From Pseudomonadota bacterium (lineage in GTDB: Bacteria > Pseudomonadota > Alphaproteobacteria > Azospirillales > Azospirillaceae), in assembly GCA_023423695.1 (NCBI GenBank), contig JAFAFA010000052.1, positions 79,059 to 143,058 of the forward strand: a DNA stretch of 64,000 bases. The letters are read 5' to 3'. Each line of letters opens with the position of its first letter. Position 1 is the first letter of the stretch. Shown here piece after piece: positions 16,868 to 24,973 of this stretch. Both the position numbers and the translations under genes were made by a program. Below the pieces are notes generated by a model. That model saw only the letters and a program-made list of their open reading frames with translations, had not been told where the DNA came from and did no database searches.

Positions 16868-17706
16868 GCCGCTTCCCGTTCCTTCGCCGGGATCTTGCCC
16901 GCGCTGGGACCAGGGGCGGGAAGCCGCCGCGCCATGACCTCCGCCCAGTGGATGATCTCCAGCACGCCGCTGTCGTGCTCCACCAAGGCGGTGCAGGACT
17001 CGACCCAGTCGCCGTCGTTGCAATAGAGAATTCCTTCGATATCGCGCATCTCGGCGGTGTGGATGTGGCCGCAGACGACGCCGTCGACCTTGCGGCGGCG
17101 GGCTTCGTCGCCCAGCGCCTGTTCGTACTTGCCGATGAACTCGACCGCAGTCTTCGCCTTGTGCTTCAGGTAGGCCGACAGCGACCAGTAATTGAAGCCC
17201 AGCCTGCGGCGCGCCCAGTTGAACAGGGTGTTGACGTGCAGCAGCGTGACGTAGGCATGGTCGCCCAGCAGGGCCAGCCACTTGGCATAGCGCACCACCG
17301 CGTCGAACCTGTCGCCGTGGGTGATCAGCAGGCGCCGGCCGTCGGCGGTGGTGTGGACCCATTCATCGACCACATGCACGCCGCCGAACTGCAGGCCGAC
17401 ATAGTCGCGCGCCGCCTCGTCGTGGTTGCCGGGGATGTAATAGACCTGCACCCCCTTGCGGGCTCGGCGCATGATCTTCTGCACCACGTCATTGTGGGAC
17501 TGGGGCCAGTACCAGCTTTTCTTCAGCCGCCAGCCGTCGACGATGTCGCCGACCAGGAACAGGTGATCCGATTCGGTGTGCTTCAGGAAATCGAGAAGCA
17601 GCTCCGCCTGACAGCCGCGCGTTCCCAGATGAACGTCGGATATCCAAATGCTGCGGTAGCGCTTGACCGCTGGGACGGCGTCCATCATCCGCTCCGTCGT
17701 CGCCAT
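16864..17706 (-). CDS. LpxH-like metallophosphoesterase (UDP-2,3-diacylglucosamine diphosphatase family)
   Basis: A 280-residue calcineurin-like phosphoesterase. Metal-binding motifs appear in order: WISDVHLG (about 20-27), LVGDIVDGW (about 50-58), IPGNHDEAA (about 93), ITHGDRFD (about 128) and VCGHIHTAEM (about 215). The family removes UMP from UDP-2,3-diacylglucosamine in lipid A synthesis, but many alphaproteobacterial members of this length are of unproven substrate. It is translationally coupled to the GT4 gene behind it and faces the diacylglycerol-kinase-like gene across a 148-base divergent gap. Confidence 0.85.
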   Translation of the reverse strand: MATTERMMDAVPAVKRYRSIWISDVHLGTRGCQAELLLDFLKHTESDHLFLVGDIVDGWRLKKSWYWPQSHNDVVQKIMRRARKGVQVYYIPGNHDEAARDYVGLQFGGVHVVDEWVHTTADGRRLLITHGDRFDAVVRYAKWLALLGDHAYVTLLHVNTLFNWARRRLGFNYWSLSAYLKHKAKTAVEFIGKYEQALGDEARRRKVDGVVCGHIHTAEMRDIEGILYCNDGDWVESCTALVEHDSGVLEIIHWAEVMARRLPAPGPSAGKIPAKEREAA

Positions 17707-17854
17707 GGCCGGTGGCCATCAAGACAACTGCCGTATAAAGGAAAGCACGATACCTTGACAACGATTTGGAACACCCGCACCTATTCGTCATAGCGATTTG
17801 TGATTTCATCACGTTGATGAAATTTTACTGCAAACGAACCGCCGCATACCCTTC

Positions 17855-18877
17855 ATGGTTCTGCAACAGAAGGCGCCCCGCGCGCCGGTCAGGGAGAGCG
17901 AATCGGTGCGCGACACGGTGCTGATGGACGAAAGCCAGACGGTTGGCGCGGGCGGCGGAGACGATACGGCGCCCGAAGTGCGGCGGCTGCTGGTGATCCA
18001 CAACCCGACGGCCGGCGGACGGCGGGCGCGGCTGCTGCGGGCGGTGGTGTCCCGGCTGGAGGCGCGCGGGGTGAACGTCACCGTCAAGCCGACGGGCAAG
18101 CGCGGCGATGCCGAGGCCTTTGCCCGCGATGCCGATCCGGGCAGCGTCGATGCGGTGGTGGCGGCCGGCGGCGACGGCACCATCAACGAGGTCATCAACG
18201 GGCTGGCGATCCACGCCGCGGGCGGGCACCCTTTGGCGCTCGGCATCGTGCCGATGGGCACCGCCAACGTGCTGGCTGCCGAACTGGGTCTGTCCATGGA
18301 TGTGGAGCGCATCGCGACGGCGATTGCCAGCGCGCGGCGGACGTTGATCTGGCCGGCACTGGCGAACGGACGGGTGTTCTCGCTGATGGCCGGGGTCGGG
18401 CTGGACGCGCGGGTGGTGGAGCGGGTCGATCCACGGGTGAAGCGGCTGATCGGCAAGGGCGCCTATGTGGCGGAAACGCTGGTGCAGTTGGCGACCCGGC
18501 CGGACCACCGCTATCGGGTGACACTGGACGATGACCGACCGCAGGAGGTGGCGTCGGTCATCGTCGCCAAGGGACATTTCTACGGTGGCCGCTTCATCTG
18601 CGCGCCCGATGCGCGACTGACGCAGCCGGAGCTGCATGTCTGCCTGTTCCCGCGCGGCGGGCGGCTGAACGCGCTGCGCTATGTCTGGGGCGTCACCGCC
18701 GGGCGGCTGGCGCGTTTCCCGGAGTATCGCGTGGTGACGGCGAAGCGCGTGCGGATCGAGGGGCCGGCGGGGGATGGTCTGTTCGCCGACGCGGTGCAGG
18801 GCGACGGCGACGTGCTGGCACGGCTGCCGGTGGAGATCACGCTGGCGGGATGGCGGTTGCCGGTGTTGGTGGGATGA
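17855..18877 (+). CDS. Diacylglycerol/lipid kinase family protein (YegS/DgkB type)
   Basis: A 340-residue kinase of the DAGK catalytic superfamily. After a disordered N-terminus the fold starts at LLVIHNPTAGGRRARLL (near 49-65), with the nucleotide-binding VVAAGGDGTINEVINGLA near 103-120 and IVPMGTANVLAAELG near 132. The C-terminal beta-sandwich contains VIVAKGHFYGGRFICAPDA. Such enzymes phosphorylate diacylglycerol, sphingoid bases or related lipids; the exact substrate is unknown. The ATG at 17855 is used; an internal ATG at residue 24 is also plausible. Followed by a palindromic repeat cluster. Confidence 0.86.
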   Translation: MVLQQKAPRAPVRESESVRDTVLMDESQTVGAGGGDDTAPEVRRLLVIHNPTAGGRRARLLRAVVSRLEARGVNVTVKPTGKRGDAEAFARDADPGSVDAVVAAGGDGTINEVINGLAIHAAGGHPLALGIVPMGTANVLAAELGLSMDVERIATAIASARRTLIWPALANGRVFSLMAGVGLDARVVERVDPRVKRLIGKGAYVAETLVQLATRPDHRYRVTLDDDRPQEVASVIVAKGHFYGGRFICAPDARLTQPELHVCLFPRGGRLNALRYVWGVTAGRLARFPEYRVVTAKRVRIEGPAGDGLFADAVQGDGDVLARLPVEITLAGWRLPVLVG

Positions 18878-18891
18878 CGCGGTGGCCTTGC

Positions 18892-19003
18892 TGGCCCCCT
18901 CCCCATCCCTCCCCCTCTTCGAGGGAGAGGGGGCAGGAGCCTTGCGGAACTGCGGCGGAGTTCCCTCTCCCGCGTCAGCGGGGGAGGGTTAGGGAGGGGG
19001 CAA
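18892..19003. repeat. GC-rich palindromic intergenic repeat pair, copy cluster 1
   Basis: Two G/C-rich palindromes lie about 25 bases apart between convergent genes. The first has CCCTCCCCCTC and GAGGGAGAGGG arms around TTCGA; the second has CTCTCCCGC and GCGGGGGAGGG around GTCA. The outer flanks CCCCCTCCCCATCCC and GGGTTAGGGAGGGGG are roughly inverted copies. A related cluster occurs at 26150. The second palindrome runs into the AlkA-like gene and supplies its last three codons (Pro-Pro-Pro) and stop. Probably a REP-type dispersed element that can also terminate transcription. Confidence 0.75.
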
Positions 19004-19627
19004 GCCCTTGCCGACCCGCGCCGCCCTCGCCTGCTCCTGCAACGCCACGTAATGGTGCCAGACCAGCCGCGCCGCCAGCGAGCGGTAGGGCCGCCAGGGC
19101 TCCGCCACCTCGATCAGCTGTTTCGCCGTCGGCTTATCCGCCCAGCCCTTCAGACGCTGGACGCCCAGTTGGATCGCCAGATCGCCGATGGGCCAGATGT
19201 CCGGCCGGTCAAGCGTGGTCATCAGATAGACTTCGGCGCTCCAGCGGCCGATGCCCTTCAGCGCGACGAGCTGGGCGATCGCCTCCTCGTCCGGCAAATC
19301 ATGGATGATGTCGAAATCGAGCCGGCCGCTCGCCACCGCCTCGGCAAGGCCGCGGGCGTAGCCGATCTTCTGGCGGGAAAAACCGCAGGCGCGCAGGGTT
19401 TCATCGTCCAGCGCCAGGATGGAGCCGGGAGTGACCTCGCCGCCCAGCCGGTCCTGCAGCTTGGCCCAGAGCGCCAGCGCAACCTTGGTGGAGAGCTGCT
19501 GCTCCATCACCATGCGCAGCAGGCCGACGAAGCCGGTCGGCCGGGTGAAGTCGCGGATCACCGGGCCGCCGACGCGCAAACATTCCGCGAAAATGGGGTC
19601 GAGCGCGGCCAGATGCTCAGCGTTCAT
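18989..19627 (-). CDS. DNA-3-methyladenine glycosylase (AlkA-like, HhH-GPD)
   Basis: Base-excision repair glycosylase for alkylated bases. The 212-residue protein has the helix-hairpin-helix LVALKGIGRWSAEVYLMTTL near 120-140 followed by the catalytic Asp in WPIGDLAIQ, the HhH-GPD signature. It lacks the N-terminal beta domain of E. coli AlkA, as in the short Mag1/AlkA2 class. The final residues KGLPPP and the stop are encoded by a palindromic repeat. It lies 45 bases downstream of purS on the same strand, where purQ is often found. Confidence 0.9.
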   Translation of the reverse strand: MNAEHLAALDPIFAECLRVGGPVIRDFTRPTGFVGLLRMVMEQQLSTKVALALWAKLQDRLGGEVTPGSILALDDETLRACGFSRQKIGYARGLAEAVASGRLDFDIIHDLPDEEAIAQLVALKGIGRWSAEVYLMTTLDRPDIWPIGDLAIQLGVQRLKGWADKPTAKQLIEVAEPWRPYRSLAARLVWHHYVALQEQARAARVGKGLPPP

Positions 19628-19672
19628 GCTCGACGCTCATCGGCCGCGCTCCACTTCCCTAAAACCTGTGGC

Positions 19673-19915
19673 TCAGGCCACCAGTTCGATGGCGTAGTCC
19701 TCGATCACGGTGTTGGCGAGCAGCTTGCTGCACATCGCCTCGACCTCTTTGCGGGCGGTCGCCTCGTCGGTGCTCTTGAGCTGCAGCTCGATCACCTTGC
19801 CGGCGCGGACGTCCTCGACGCCGTCGAAGCCCAGCGTGTGCAGCGCGTGCGCAATGGCCTTGCCCTGGGGGTCGAGAACGCCGCGCTTGAGGGTGACGTG
19901 AACCTTGGCCTTCAT
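19673..19915 (-). CDS. purS: Phosphoribosylformylglycinamidine synthase subunit PurS
   Basis: Small structural subunit that bridges PurL and PurQ in FGAM synthase. It is 80 residues, the normal size, with MKAKVHVTLKRGVLDPQGKA at the N-terminus, LGFDGVEDVRAGKVIEL in the middle and CSKLLANTVIEDYAIEL at the end. It follows purC by 53 bases. The expected next gene, purQ, is absent; the AlkA-like gene is there instead, so purQ must be elsewhere. Confidence 0.95.
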   Translation of the reverse strand: MKAKVHVTLKRGVLDPQGKAIAHALHTLGFDGVEDVRAGKVIELQLKSTDEATARKEVEAMCSKLLANTVIEDYAIELVA

Positions 19916-19968
19916 CGGATGTCCGCTCGCTTTACGGTGTTGGTGGAGGGGTGGTTACTGGATGGCGG

Positions 19969-20733
19969 TCACTGGATCGTCTTGGGGCCCTTGACGTCGC
20001 TCGGTCCGCCTTCCGGCAGGATGCCGAGGCGCCGCGCGACCTCCTGATAGGCTTCCTCGACGCGGCCCAGATCCTGGCGGAACCGGTCCTTGTCCAGCTT
20101 CTCGTTGGTCTTGACGTCCCACAGCCGGCAATTGTCGGGGCTGATCTCGTCCGCCAGGACGATCCGCATCTCCTCGTTCTCCCACAGCCGGCCGAACTCC
20201 AGCTTGAAGTCCACCAGCTTGAGCCCGATGCCGAGGAAGAGTCCGGACAGGTAGTCGTTCACGCGCAGGGACAGCGCGACCATGTCGTCGAGATCCTGCG
20301 GGCCGGCCCAGCCGAAGGCGGTGATGTGCTCTTCCGAGACCATCGGGTCGCCCAGTTCGTCCGACTTGTAATAATACTCGATGATCGAGCGCGGCAGCGG
20401 CGTGCCTTCGGGAATGCCGAAGCGGCGCGACAGGCTGCCGGCAGCGACGTTGCGCACGACGACCTCGATCGGGATGATCTCCACCTCGCGCACCAGCTGC
20501 TCGCGCATGTTCAGGCGGCGCATGAAGTGCGTGGGCACGCCGATCTCGGACAGCCGGCTCATCAGATACTCGGAGATGCGGTTGTTCAGCACCCCCTTGC
20601 CGGTGATGACGCCCTTCTTCTGGTTGTTGAAGGCGGTCGCGTCGTCCTTGAAGTACTGCACCAGGGTGCCCGGCTCCGGCCCTTCGAAGAGTACCTTGGC
20701 CTTGCCTTCGTAGATGCGCCGGCGTCGTGTCAT
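19969..20733 (-). CDS. purC: Phosphoribosylaminoimidazole-succinocarboxamide synthase
   Basis: Converts CAIR and aspartate to SAICAR in purine synthesis. The ATG at 20733 gives MTRRRRIYEGKAKVLFEG and a 254-residue protein; a start 15 bases upstream is possible. Other features: QYFKDDATAFN near 30, VEIIPIEVVVRNVAAGSLSRR near 93-113, EYYYKSDELGDPM, and LVDFKLEFGR followed by LADEISPDNCRLWD near 200. First gene of a purC-purS run. Confidence 0.95.
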   Translation of the reverse strand: MTRRRRIYEGKAKVLFEGPEPGTLVQYFKDDATAFNNQKKGVITGKGVLNNRISEYLMSRLSEIGVPTHFMRRLNMREQLVREVEIIPIEVVVRNVAAGSLSRRFGIPEGTPLPRSIIEYYYKSDELGDPMVSEEHITAFGWAGPQDLDDMVALSLRVNDYLSGLFLGIGLKLVDFKLEFGRLWENEEMRIVLADEISPDNCRLWDVKTNEKLDKDRFRQDLGRVEEAYQEVARRLGILPEGGPSDVKGPKTIQ

Positions 20734-20870
20734 CGCGTCTTCGTCCAAATACGTAAGGACCGGTCAAGCGAGCTTGCCGGCCCAGGAATGTGCCTGAGTG
20801 ATATAGCAAGCCGGGTGCACGAACACAACGACGGGGGCTTGGGGGCAGGATTGTGCGGCTGCCGACTTCC

Positions 20871-21644
20871 TCACAGTTCCACCGGCGCATAGCCCACCGC
20901 ATGCGGGCGGCCGGGCGCGAAGTGCCAGATGGGGTTCAGGTCCGGCCGCTCCACCCTCGGCACCGCCAGCAGCGAGCTGGACGAGGTGCCGAAGCCGCTG
21001 GGCAGCAGGAAGTCCATGGCGCCGCGCTCGTCCGGCGTGCCTTCCCAGATGCGGCTGCCCATCAGATCCGCCCAGCCGCCCCAGGCGAAGGACTCCGCGT
21101 CGGGCGCGTCCATGGCCGGCGGCGTCGCGTGCTCGAACAGCGGACGGTAGAAGGCGGTGCGCGGGTCCTGCGGGTCGTCCAGTTCGAAGGCGGTCAGCAT
21201 GTGGACGCCGGCGGGGATCGACGACACCTCCGGCCGGTGGCGCGGGTTGGCGCCGCGGTGGACCACCAGAAAGGCGTCGCGGTTGTCGGCGATCACCAGA
21301 TTGAACGGGCGGTAGGCGCGGATGTCGAGATGGGCGAAGCTGCGCGCCGCGTCGGCCGCATCCGCATGGTCGAGCGCGTCGAGCACCAGTTCGCCGCGCG
21401 ACCGCTTGCCGGCCTCCGGCCCCAGCGTGCCGAAGCGGTTCAGAATGACGGCCACCACGCCTTCGTCGTTCAGCCCCATCCAGGAGCCGCCGGCCAGCTC
21501 GTCCAGCCCGGCGACCACGTTGGGCCGGTCGGGCCAATGGCGGGCCGGAGGCAGCCAGGGCCGCCCCGCCATCTCGTCACGGTTCCCGGCGACGACCAGC
21601 GGCCAGGTTGCGTCGGGTCGCCGCAGGAGAATCACGCTGCACAT
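20871..21644 (-). CDS. NRDE family protein (TANGO2-like)
   Basis: A 257-residue protein of the NRDE family, related to eukaryotic TANGO2, of uncertain biochemical role (heme or lipid handling has been proposed for TANGO2). The N-terminal Cys after Met (MCSVILL) and the AGNRDE motif near residues 19-24 are diagnostic, with GGSWMGLNDEGVVAVILNR near 52-70 and the C-terminal FLLPSGFGTSSSSLL. Cys2 suggests an Ntn-hydrolase-like fold. It is a single gene, divergent from the DUF1476 gene. Confidence 0.88.
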   Translation of the reverse strand: MCSVILLRRPDATWPLVVAGNRDEMAGRPWLPPARHWPDRPNVVAGLDELAGGSWMGLNDEGVVAVILNRFGTLGPEAGKRSRGELVLDALDHADAADAARSFAHLDIRAYRPFNLVIADNRDAFLVVHRGANPRHRPEVSSIPAGVHMLTAFELDDPQDPRTAFYRPLFEHATPPAMDAPDAESFAWGGWADLMGSRIWEGTPDERGAMDFLLPSGFGTSSSSLLAVPRVERPDLNPIWHFAPGRPHAVGYAPVEL

Positions 21645-21820
21645 GCTTTGCCCTGTCTGCTGTTGCGTCTTGTCGTGGGAGTCCGGAGCTATCCCGCCGC
21701 ACAGGAGAAACTCCGCGGAATATCCGGGGCTGCGACGCGGCGGAACGGTGACGGCGACCGTTTCCCGGCTATATAATCCTCGTAAATGGGAGTGAAACCA
21801 ATAAAGGAGGGCAGGTCATC

Positions 21821-22141
21821 ATGACGACCTTCGACGACCGCGAAAAGGCCTTCGAGACCAAGTTCCAACACGACGAGGACCTGCTCTTCCGGATCCGCGC
21901 GCGGCGCGACCGGCTTGCCGGCGAATGGGCCGCCGACCTGATGGGGCTGACCGGGGCGGAGGCGGAAGCCTACGCCCGCGAGATCGTGGACACCGACATC
22001 GCCATGCCCGGACCGCACGACATCCGGGACAGGCTGCGCGCCGACCTGCACGCCCACGGAGTCGACATTTCCGACCACCGGGTGGAAAAGCAGATGGCGC
22101 ATTTCCTGGACATCGCGCGCCAGCATGTGACGCGAACCTGA
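21821..22141 (+). CDS. DUF1476 protein, zeta-type F1-ATPase inhibitor
   Basis: A 106-residue helical protein matching the alphaproteobacterial DUF1476 family, whose Paracoccus member is the zeta subunit that blocks ATP hydrolysis by F1Fo-ATPase. The N-terminus MTTFDDREKAFETKFQHDED is the inhibitory region of the family; LRFRIRARR-like LLFRIRARRDRLAGEWAADLMG and the C-terminal VEKQMAHFLDIARQH follow. A strong AAAGGAGGG precedes the ATG by about 9 bases. Encoded alone, away from atp genes, as is usual. Confidence 0.9.
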   Translation: MTTFDDREKAFETKFQHDEDLLFRIRARRDRLAGEWAADLMGLTGAEAEAYAREIVDTDIAMPGPHDIRDRLRADLHAHGVDISDHRVEKQMAHFLDIARQHVTRT

Positions 22142-22199
22142 TCGGGGACCGTCACGTCCTGCGGACCCGCCGCCCGGACCAAGAGCGGCGGCGGGCCGC

Positions 22200-23066
22200 C
22201 TATTCCGCTGCGCGGCGCAGGATGCGCTGGCCGGCATAGTCGGCGATTCGGCCGATCAGCAGGTCGATGTCGGCCTTCAGACGGGCGAAGCCGTCGTGGC
22301 GCGCCAGCGTCTCCTCGTTCATGTAGAGGCGCCGGTTGATCTCCAGCTGGATCGAATGGCGGCCGCGGGCCGGATCGCCGTAACGCGCCAGCAGTTCCAC
22401 GCCCTTGTAGGGGTCGTTGATCGCCACGCGATAGCCGAAGCCGCGCAGGGTCTGCGCCACCAGATGGACGAATCCCGCCTCGCTGGTGGTGCCGTCGCGG
22501 TCGCCGATCACGAAATCGGCCGCCAGCGGGTCGCGCCCGTCGGGACGCAGCGACGACGGCATCGAATGGCAGTTGACGTGCCAGACCGCGCCGAACCGCT
22601 CCGCCAGACCATCCAGAGCCAGCCGCATCTGGGCGTGATAGGGCCGGTAATAGCGGTCGATGCGGTCGGCCACCACCGCGGCCGGCAGCTTCCCGTCATA
22701 GAGCGGCACGCCCGGCCGCAGCATGCTGCGGATCAGCCCCATGCCCAGCGTGCTGCGCGGGGTCGGGCGGAGCGGCGCCGGCCAGTCGCCGTCGATCAGC
22801 GCCGGGTCGATGTCGTCCACCGCGCGGTTCACATCGATGCAGGTGCGGGGGAACAAGGCGCACAGCAAGGTGGCGCCATGGTCGGGGGCCGCCGCGAACA
22901 GCTCCTCCACATGGGTGTCCTCGCCCTGGCGCAGCAGGGGATGCGGGCAGACCACGCGGAAATCGGTGGGGTAGACGCTGCCGCTGTGCGGCGAGTCGAA
23001 CAGAATCGGCAGGCGATGGCCCACCGGGTCGTTGCGGACAAGAACGTCATTGATCACGAAGCTCAT
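22200..23066 (-). CDS. N-formylglutamate amidohydrolase
   Basis: Zinc hydrolase that releases glutamate from N-formylglutamate (histidine degradation) or related N-acyl amino acids. The ATG at 23066 gives MSFVINDVLVRND and 288 residues. Signature stretches are LFDSPHSGSVYP near 20-31, CIDVNRAVDDIDP near 80, VWHVNCHSMPS near 140-150 and the late GRHSIQLEINRRLYMNE. There are no hut genes beside it. A 15-bp inverted repeat lies 62 bases upstream. A second member of the family is at 48046. Confidence 0.87.
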   Translation of the reverse strand: MSFVINDVLVRNDPVGHRLPILFDSPHSGSVYPTDFRVVCPHPLLRQGEDTHVEELFAAAPDHGATLLCALFPRTCIDVNRAVDDIDPALIDGDWPAPLRPTPRSTLGMGLIRSMLRPGVPLYDGKLPAAVVADRIDRYYRPYHAQMRLALDGLAERFGAVWHVNCHSMPSSLRPDGRDPLAADFVIGDRDGTTSEAGFVHLVAQTLRGFGYRVAINDPYKGVELLARYGDPARGRHSIQLEINRRLYMNEETLARHDGFARLKADIDLLIGRIADYAGQRILRRAAE

Positions 23067-23127
23067 AGACCCGCCCCGACCAGACGCCAGCACAGAGATA
23101 ACCGCAAGCTCGACCGCCGCCTTCATT

Positions 23128-23163
23128 GATCCGGAGGATCCGATGAAACGGATCCGGCGGATC
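23128..23163. repeat. Imperfect inverted repeat upstream of the amidohydrolase, candidate operator
   Basis: Fifteen-base arms GATCCGGAGGATCCG and CGGATCCGGCGGATC match as an inverted repeat at 13 of 15 positions around ATGAAA. The motif GGATCCG recurs inside each arm. It lies in the 278-base gap between divergent genes, 62-97 bases from the amidohydrolase start, so an operator or a leader hairpin are both possible. Confidence 0.45.
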
Positions 23164-23344
23164 CTAATAACCCAAGCGTCAAGCCGCAGTCGACGGCAAT
23201 CTGTCACGATCCTGCCATGCCGCCGCAACATCGCGCCACCCGCATCAGCCGAAAAAACCACGCCGCCGCCCTGCCCCGGACTGGCGCGGAGTCGCATGGT
23301 TCGCCATACTGACCGGAGCGCCCCACCGCTGGCGAGCCTGCCGC

Positions 23345-24313
23345 TTGACCGACCCCCTCTTCGCTCCCGTCGAACTCTCGCCGCCGGACATCGCGCCCTA
23401 CCGGCGCGGCAACACCGGCATCGACCACGTCACCAGCCTGTCGGCGGAGGAGCCCGGGCCGCATGTGGTGCTGAACGCGCTCGTCCACGGCAATGAGCTG
23501 GGCGGCGCCATCGCGCTGGATGCGCTGCTGCGGATGGGTCTTCGGCCTCGGCGCGGACGGCTGAGCTTCGTCTTCGCCAACACCGCGGCCTACGCCACCT
23601 TCGACCGCCAGAACCCCTATGCCTCGCGCTATCTGGACGAGGATTTCAACCGGCTGTGGTCGCCCGAGCATCTCGACGGCCGGCGCGACAGCGTGGAGCT
23701 GCGGCGCGCCCGCGCGCTTCGCCCGGTCTACGAGTCGGCGGACCTGCTGCTCGACCTTCATTCCATGACCGCGGACACGGCGCCGCTGACCCTGTGCGGC
23801 CGGACCACGCGCGGGCGCGACCTGGCGCTCGGCCTCGGCTATCCGGCCTGGGTGGTGGCGGACGGCGGGCATGCCGGGGGGAAGCGGCTGATCGATTATG
23901 GCAGCTTCGCCGAGCCGGAGGGATCGCGCACCGCCATCCTGGTCGAATGCGGCCAGCATTGGCGGGCCGAGACGGCGACGGTCGCGCTGGAAAGCTGCCT
24001 GCGCCTGCTGCTCGGCCTGGAGATGATCATATCGGAGCAGATTGGCCCGCCAGGGAACGGCCCTCGCCTGCGCCCGCGCACCGATCCGCAGCGGGTGGTC
24101 GAGGTCACCGACGCCGTCACCGCCTCCAGCGAGCGCTTCCGCTTCACCGCTCCCTTCGTCGGCATGGAGGTGATCGGCCGCGCCGGCACCGTCATCGGCT
24201 GGGACGACGGCCGCGCCATCCTGACCCCCTACGACGACTGCGTCCTGATCATGCCCGCCCGCCGGGTGAAGTCCGGCCAGACGGCGGTGCGTCTGGGCCG
24301 GATCGTGGGATGA
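23345..24313 (+). CDS. Succinylglutamate desuccinylase/aspartoacylase family zinc hydrolase
   Basis: A 322-residue M14-like zinc hydrolase. The zinc site appears as NALVHGNELGGAIALDALL (His and Glu, near 45-60) and LLLDLHSMTAD (His, near 137). RYLDEDFNRLWS near 100 and the catalytic Glu region ILVECGQHW near 200 complete the family pattern. The best start is a TTG at 23345; no nearby in-frame ATG fits. The family deacylates N-acyl amino acids. It stands beside, and divergent from, the N-formylglutamate amidohydrolase, so both may act on N-acyl amino acids. Confidence 0.85.
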   Translation: MTDPLFAPVELSPPDIAPYRRGNTGIDHVTSLSAEEPGPHVVLNALVHGNELGGAIALDALLRMGLRPRRGRLSFVFANTAAYATFDRQNPYASRYLDEDFNRLWSPEHLDGRRDSVELRRARALRPVYESADLLLDLHSMTADTAPLTLCGRTTRGRDLALGLGYPAWVVADGGHAGGKRLIDYGSFAEPEGSRTAILVECGQHWRAETATVALESCLRLLLGLEMIISEQIGPPGNGPRLRPRTDPQRVVEVTDAVTASSERFRFTAPFVGMEVIGRAGTVIGWDDGRAILTPYDDCVLIMPARRVKSGQTAVRLGRIVG

Positions 24314-24325
24314 GGCCAAACGGCC

Positions 24326-24850
24326 TCACTTCGCCGGCGGCTTGCCCTTCGTCCAGGTGGCGTTGGCGCTGAACAGCGGCACCGTCGAGATCGACATCTT
24401 GGCGGATGCCTCCTTCACCTGCCGGCTGTACACCACATAAACCAGCGTGTCGTTCGGCCGGTCGTAGATGCGACGGATGGCGATCGACTTGAAAATCAGG
24501 CTTTTCCGTTCGGAGAAGACCTCCTCCCCCTTCTGCGACAACTCGATGTCGCCGACGGTGACCGGCCCGGTCTGGCGGCAGGAGATGGAGGCGTTGGACG
24601 GGTCCTCGAACCAGTTGCCCTTGCTCAGCCGGTCGATCAGGCTGCGGTCGAAATCGACCAGATGGCAGGTGACGCCCTTCACGCCGGGGTCCTCGATCGC
24701 CTGCACCTGCAGCCCGTTGCCGGTCCAGTCGTTGGAGAAGCGGCCGACCACCTCGTCCGCCGTAGCGGAACGGAGCGTGAGCCCGGCGGTCAGCAGGCCC
24801 AGAACCAAAAGGCCGGCGGAAACGTTCATCAGGGGAAACGGGCTGCGCAT
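24326..24850 (-). CDS. creA: CreA family protein
   Basis: A 174-residue secreted protein with a signal peptide (hydrophobic LLVLGLLTAGLTL, cleavage near SATA-DE at residue 31). CreA-family features: VGRFSNDWTGNGLQVQAIEDP, VKGVTCHLVDFD near 57-68, GDIELSQKGEEVF and DTLVYVVYSRQ. The function of CreA is unknown; the E. coli protein is periplasmic. It converges on the desuccinylase gene and diverges from the permease. Confidence 0.9.
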   Translation of the reverse strand: MRSPFPLMNVSAGLLVLGLLTAGLTLRSATADEVVGRFSNDWTGNGLQVQAIEDPGVKGVTCHLVDFDRSLIDRLSKGNWFEDPSNASISCRQTGPVTVGDIELSQKGEEVFSERKSLIFKSIAIRRIYDRPNDTLVYVVYSRQVKEASAKMSISTVPLFSANATWTKGKPPAK

Positions 24851-24973
24851 CGCGACTGGGTCTCCGGCAAGGACGGGGGGACCGCAGGACGCGCGGCCCG
24901 GAAAAACACTCCCCTAGATCGGAGGGTCCGGCGCCACCGTCAAGCGCCGTCCTTCGGAGATCCGGCCACCGCG

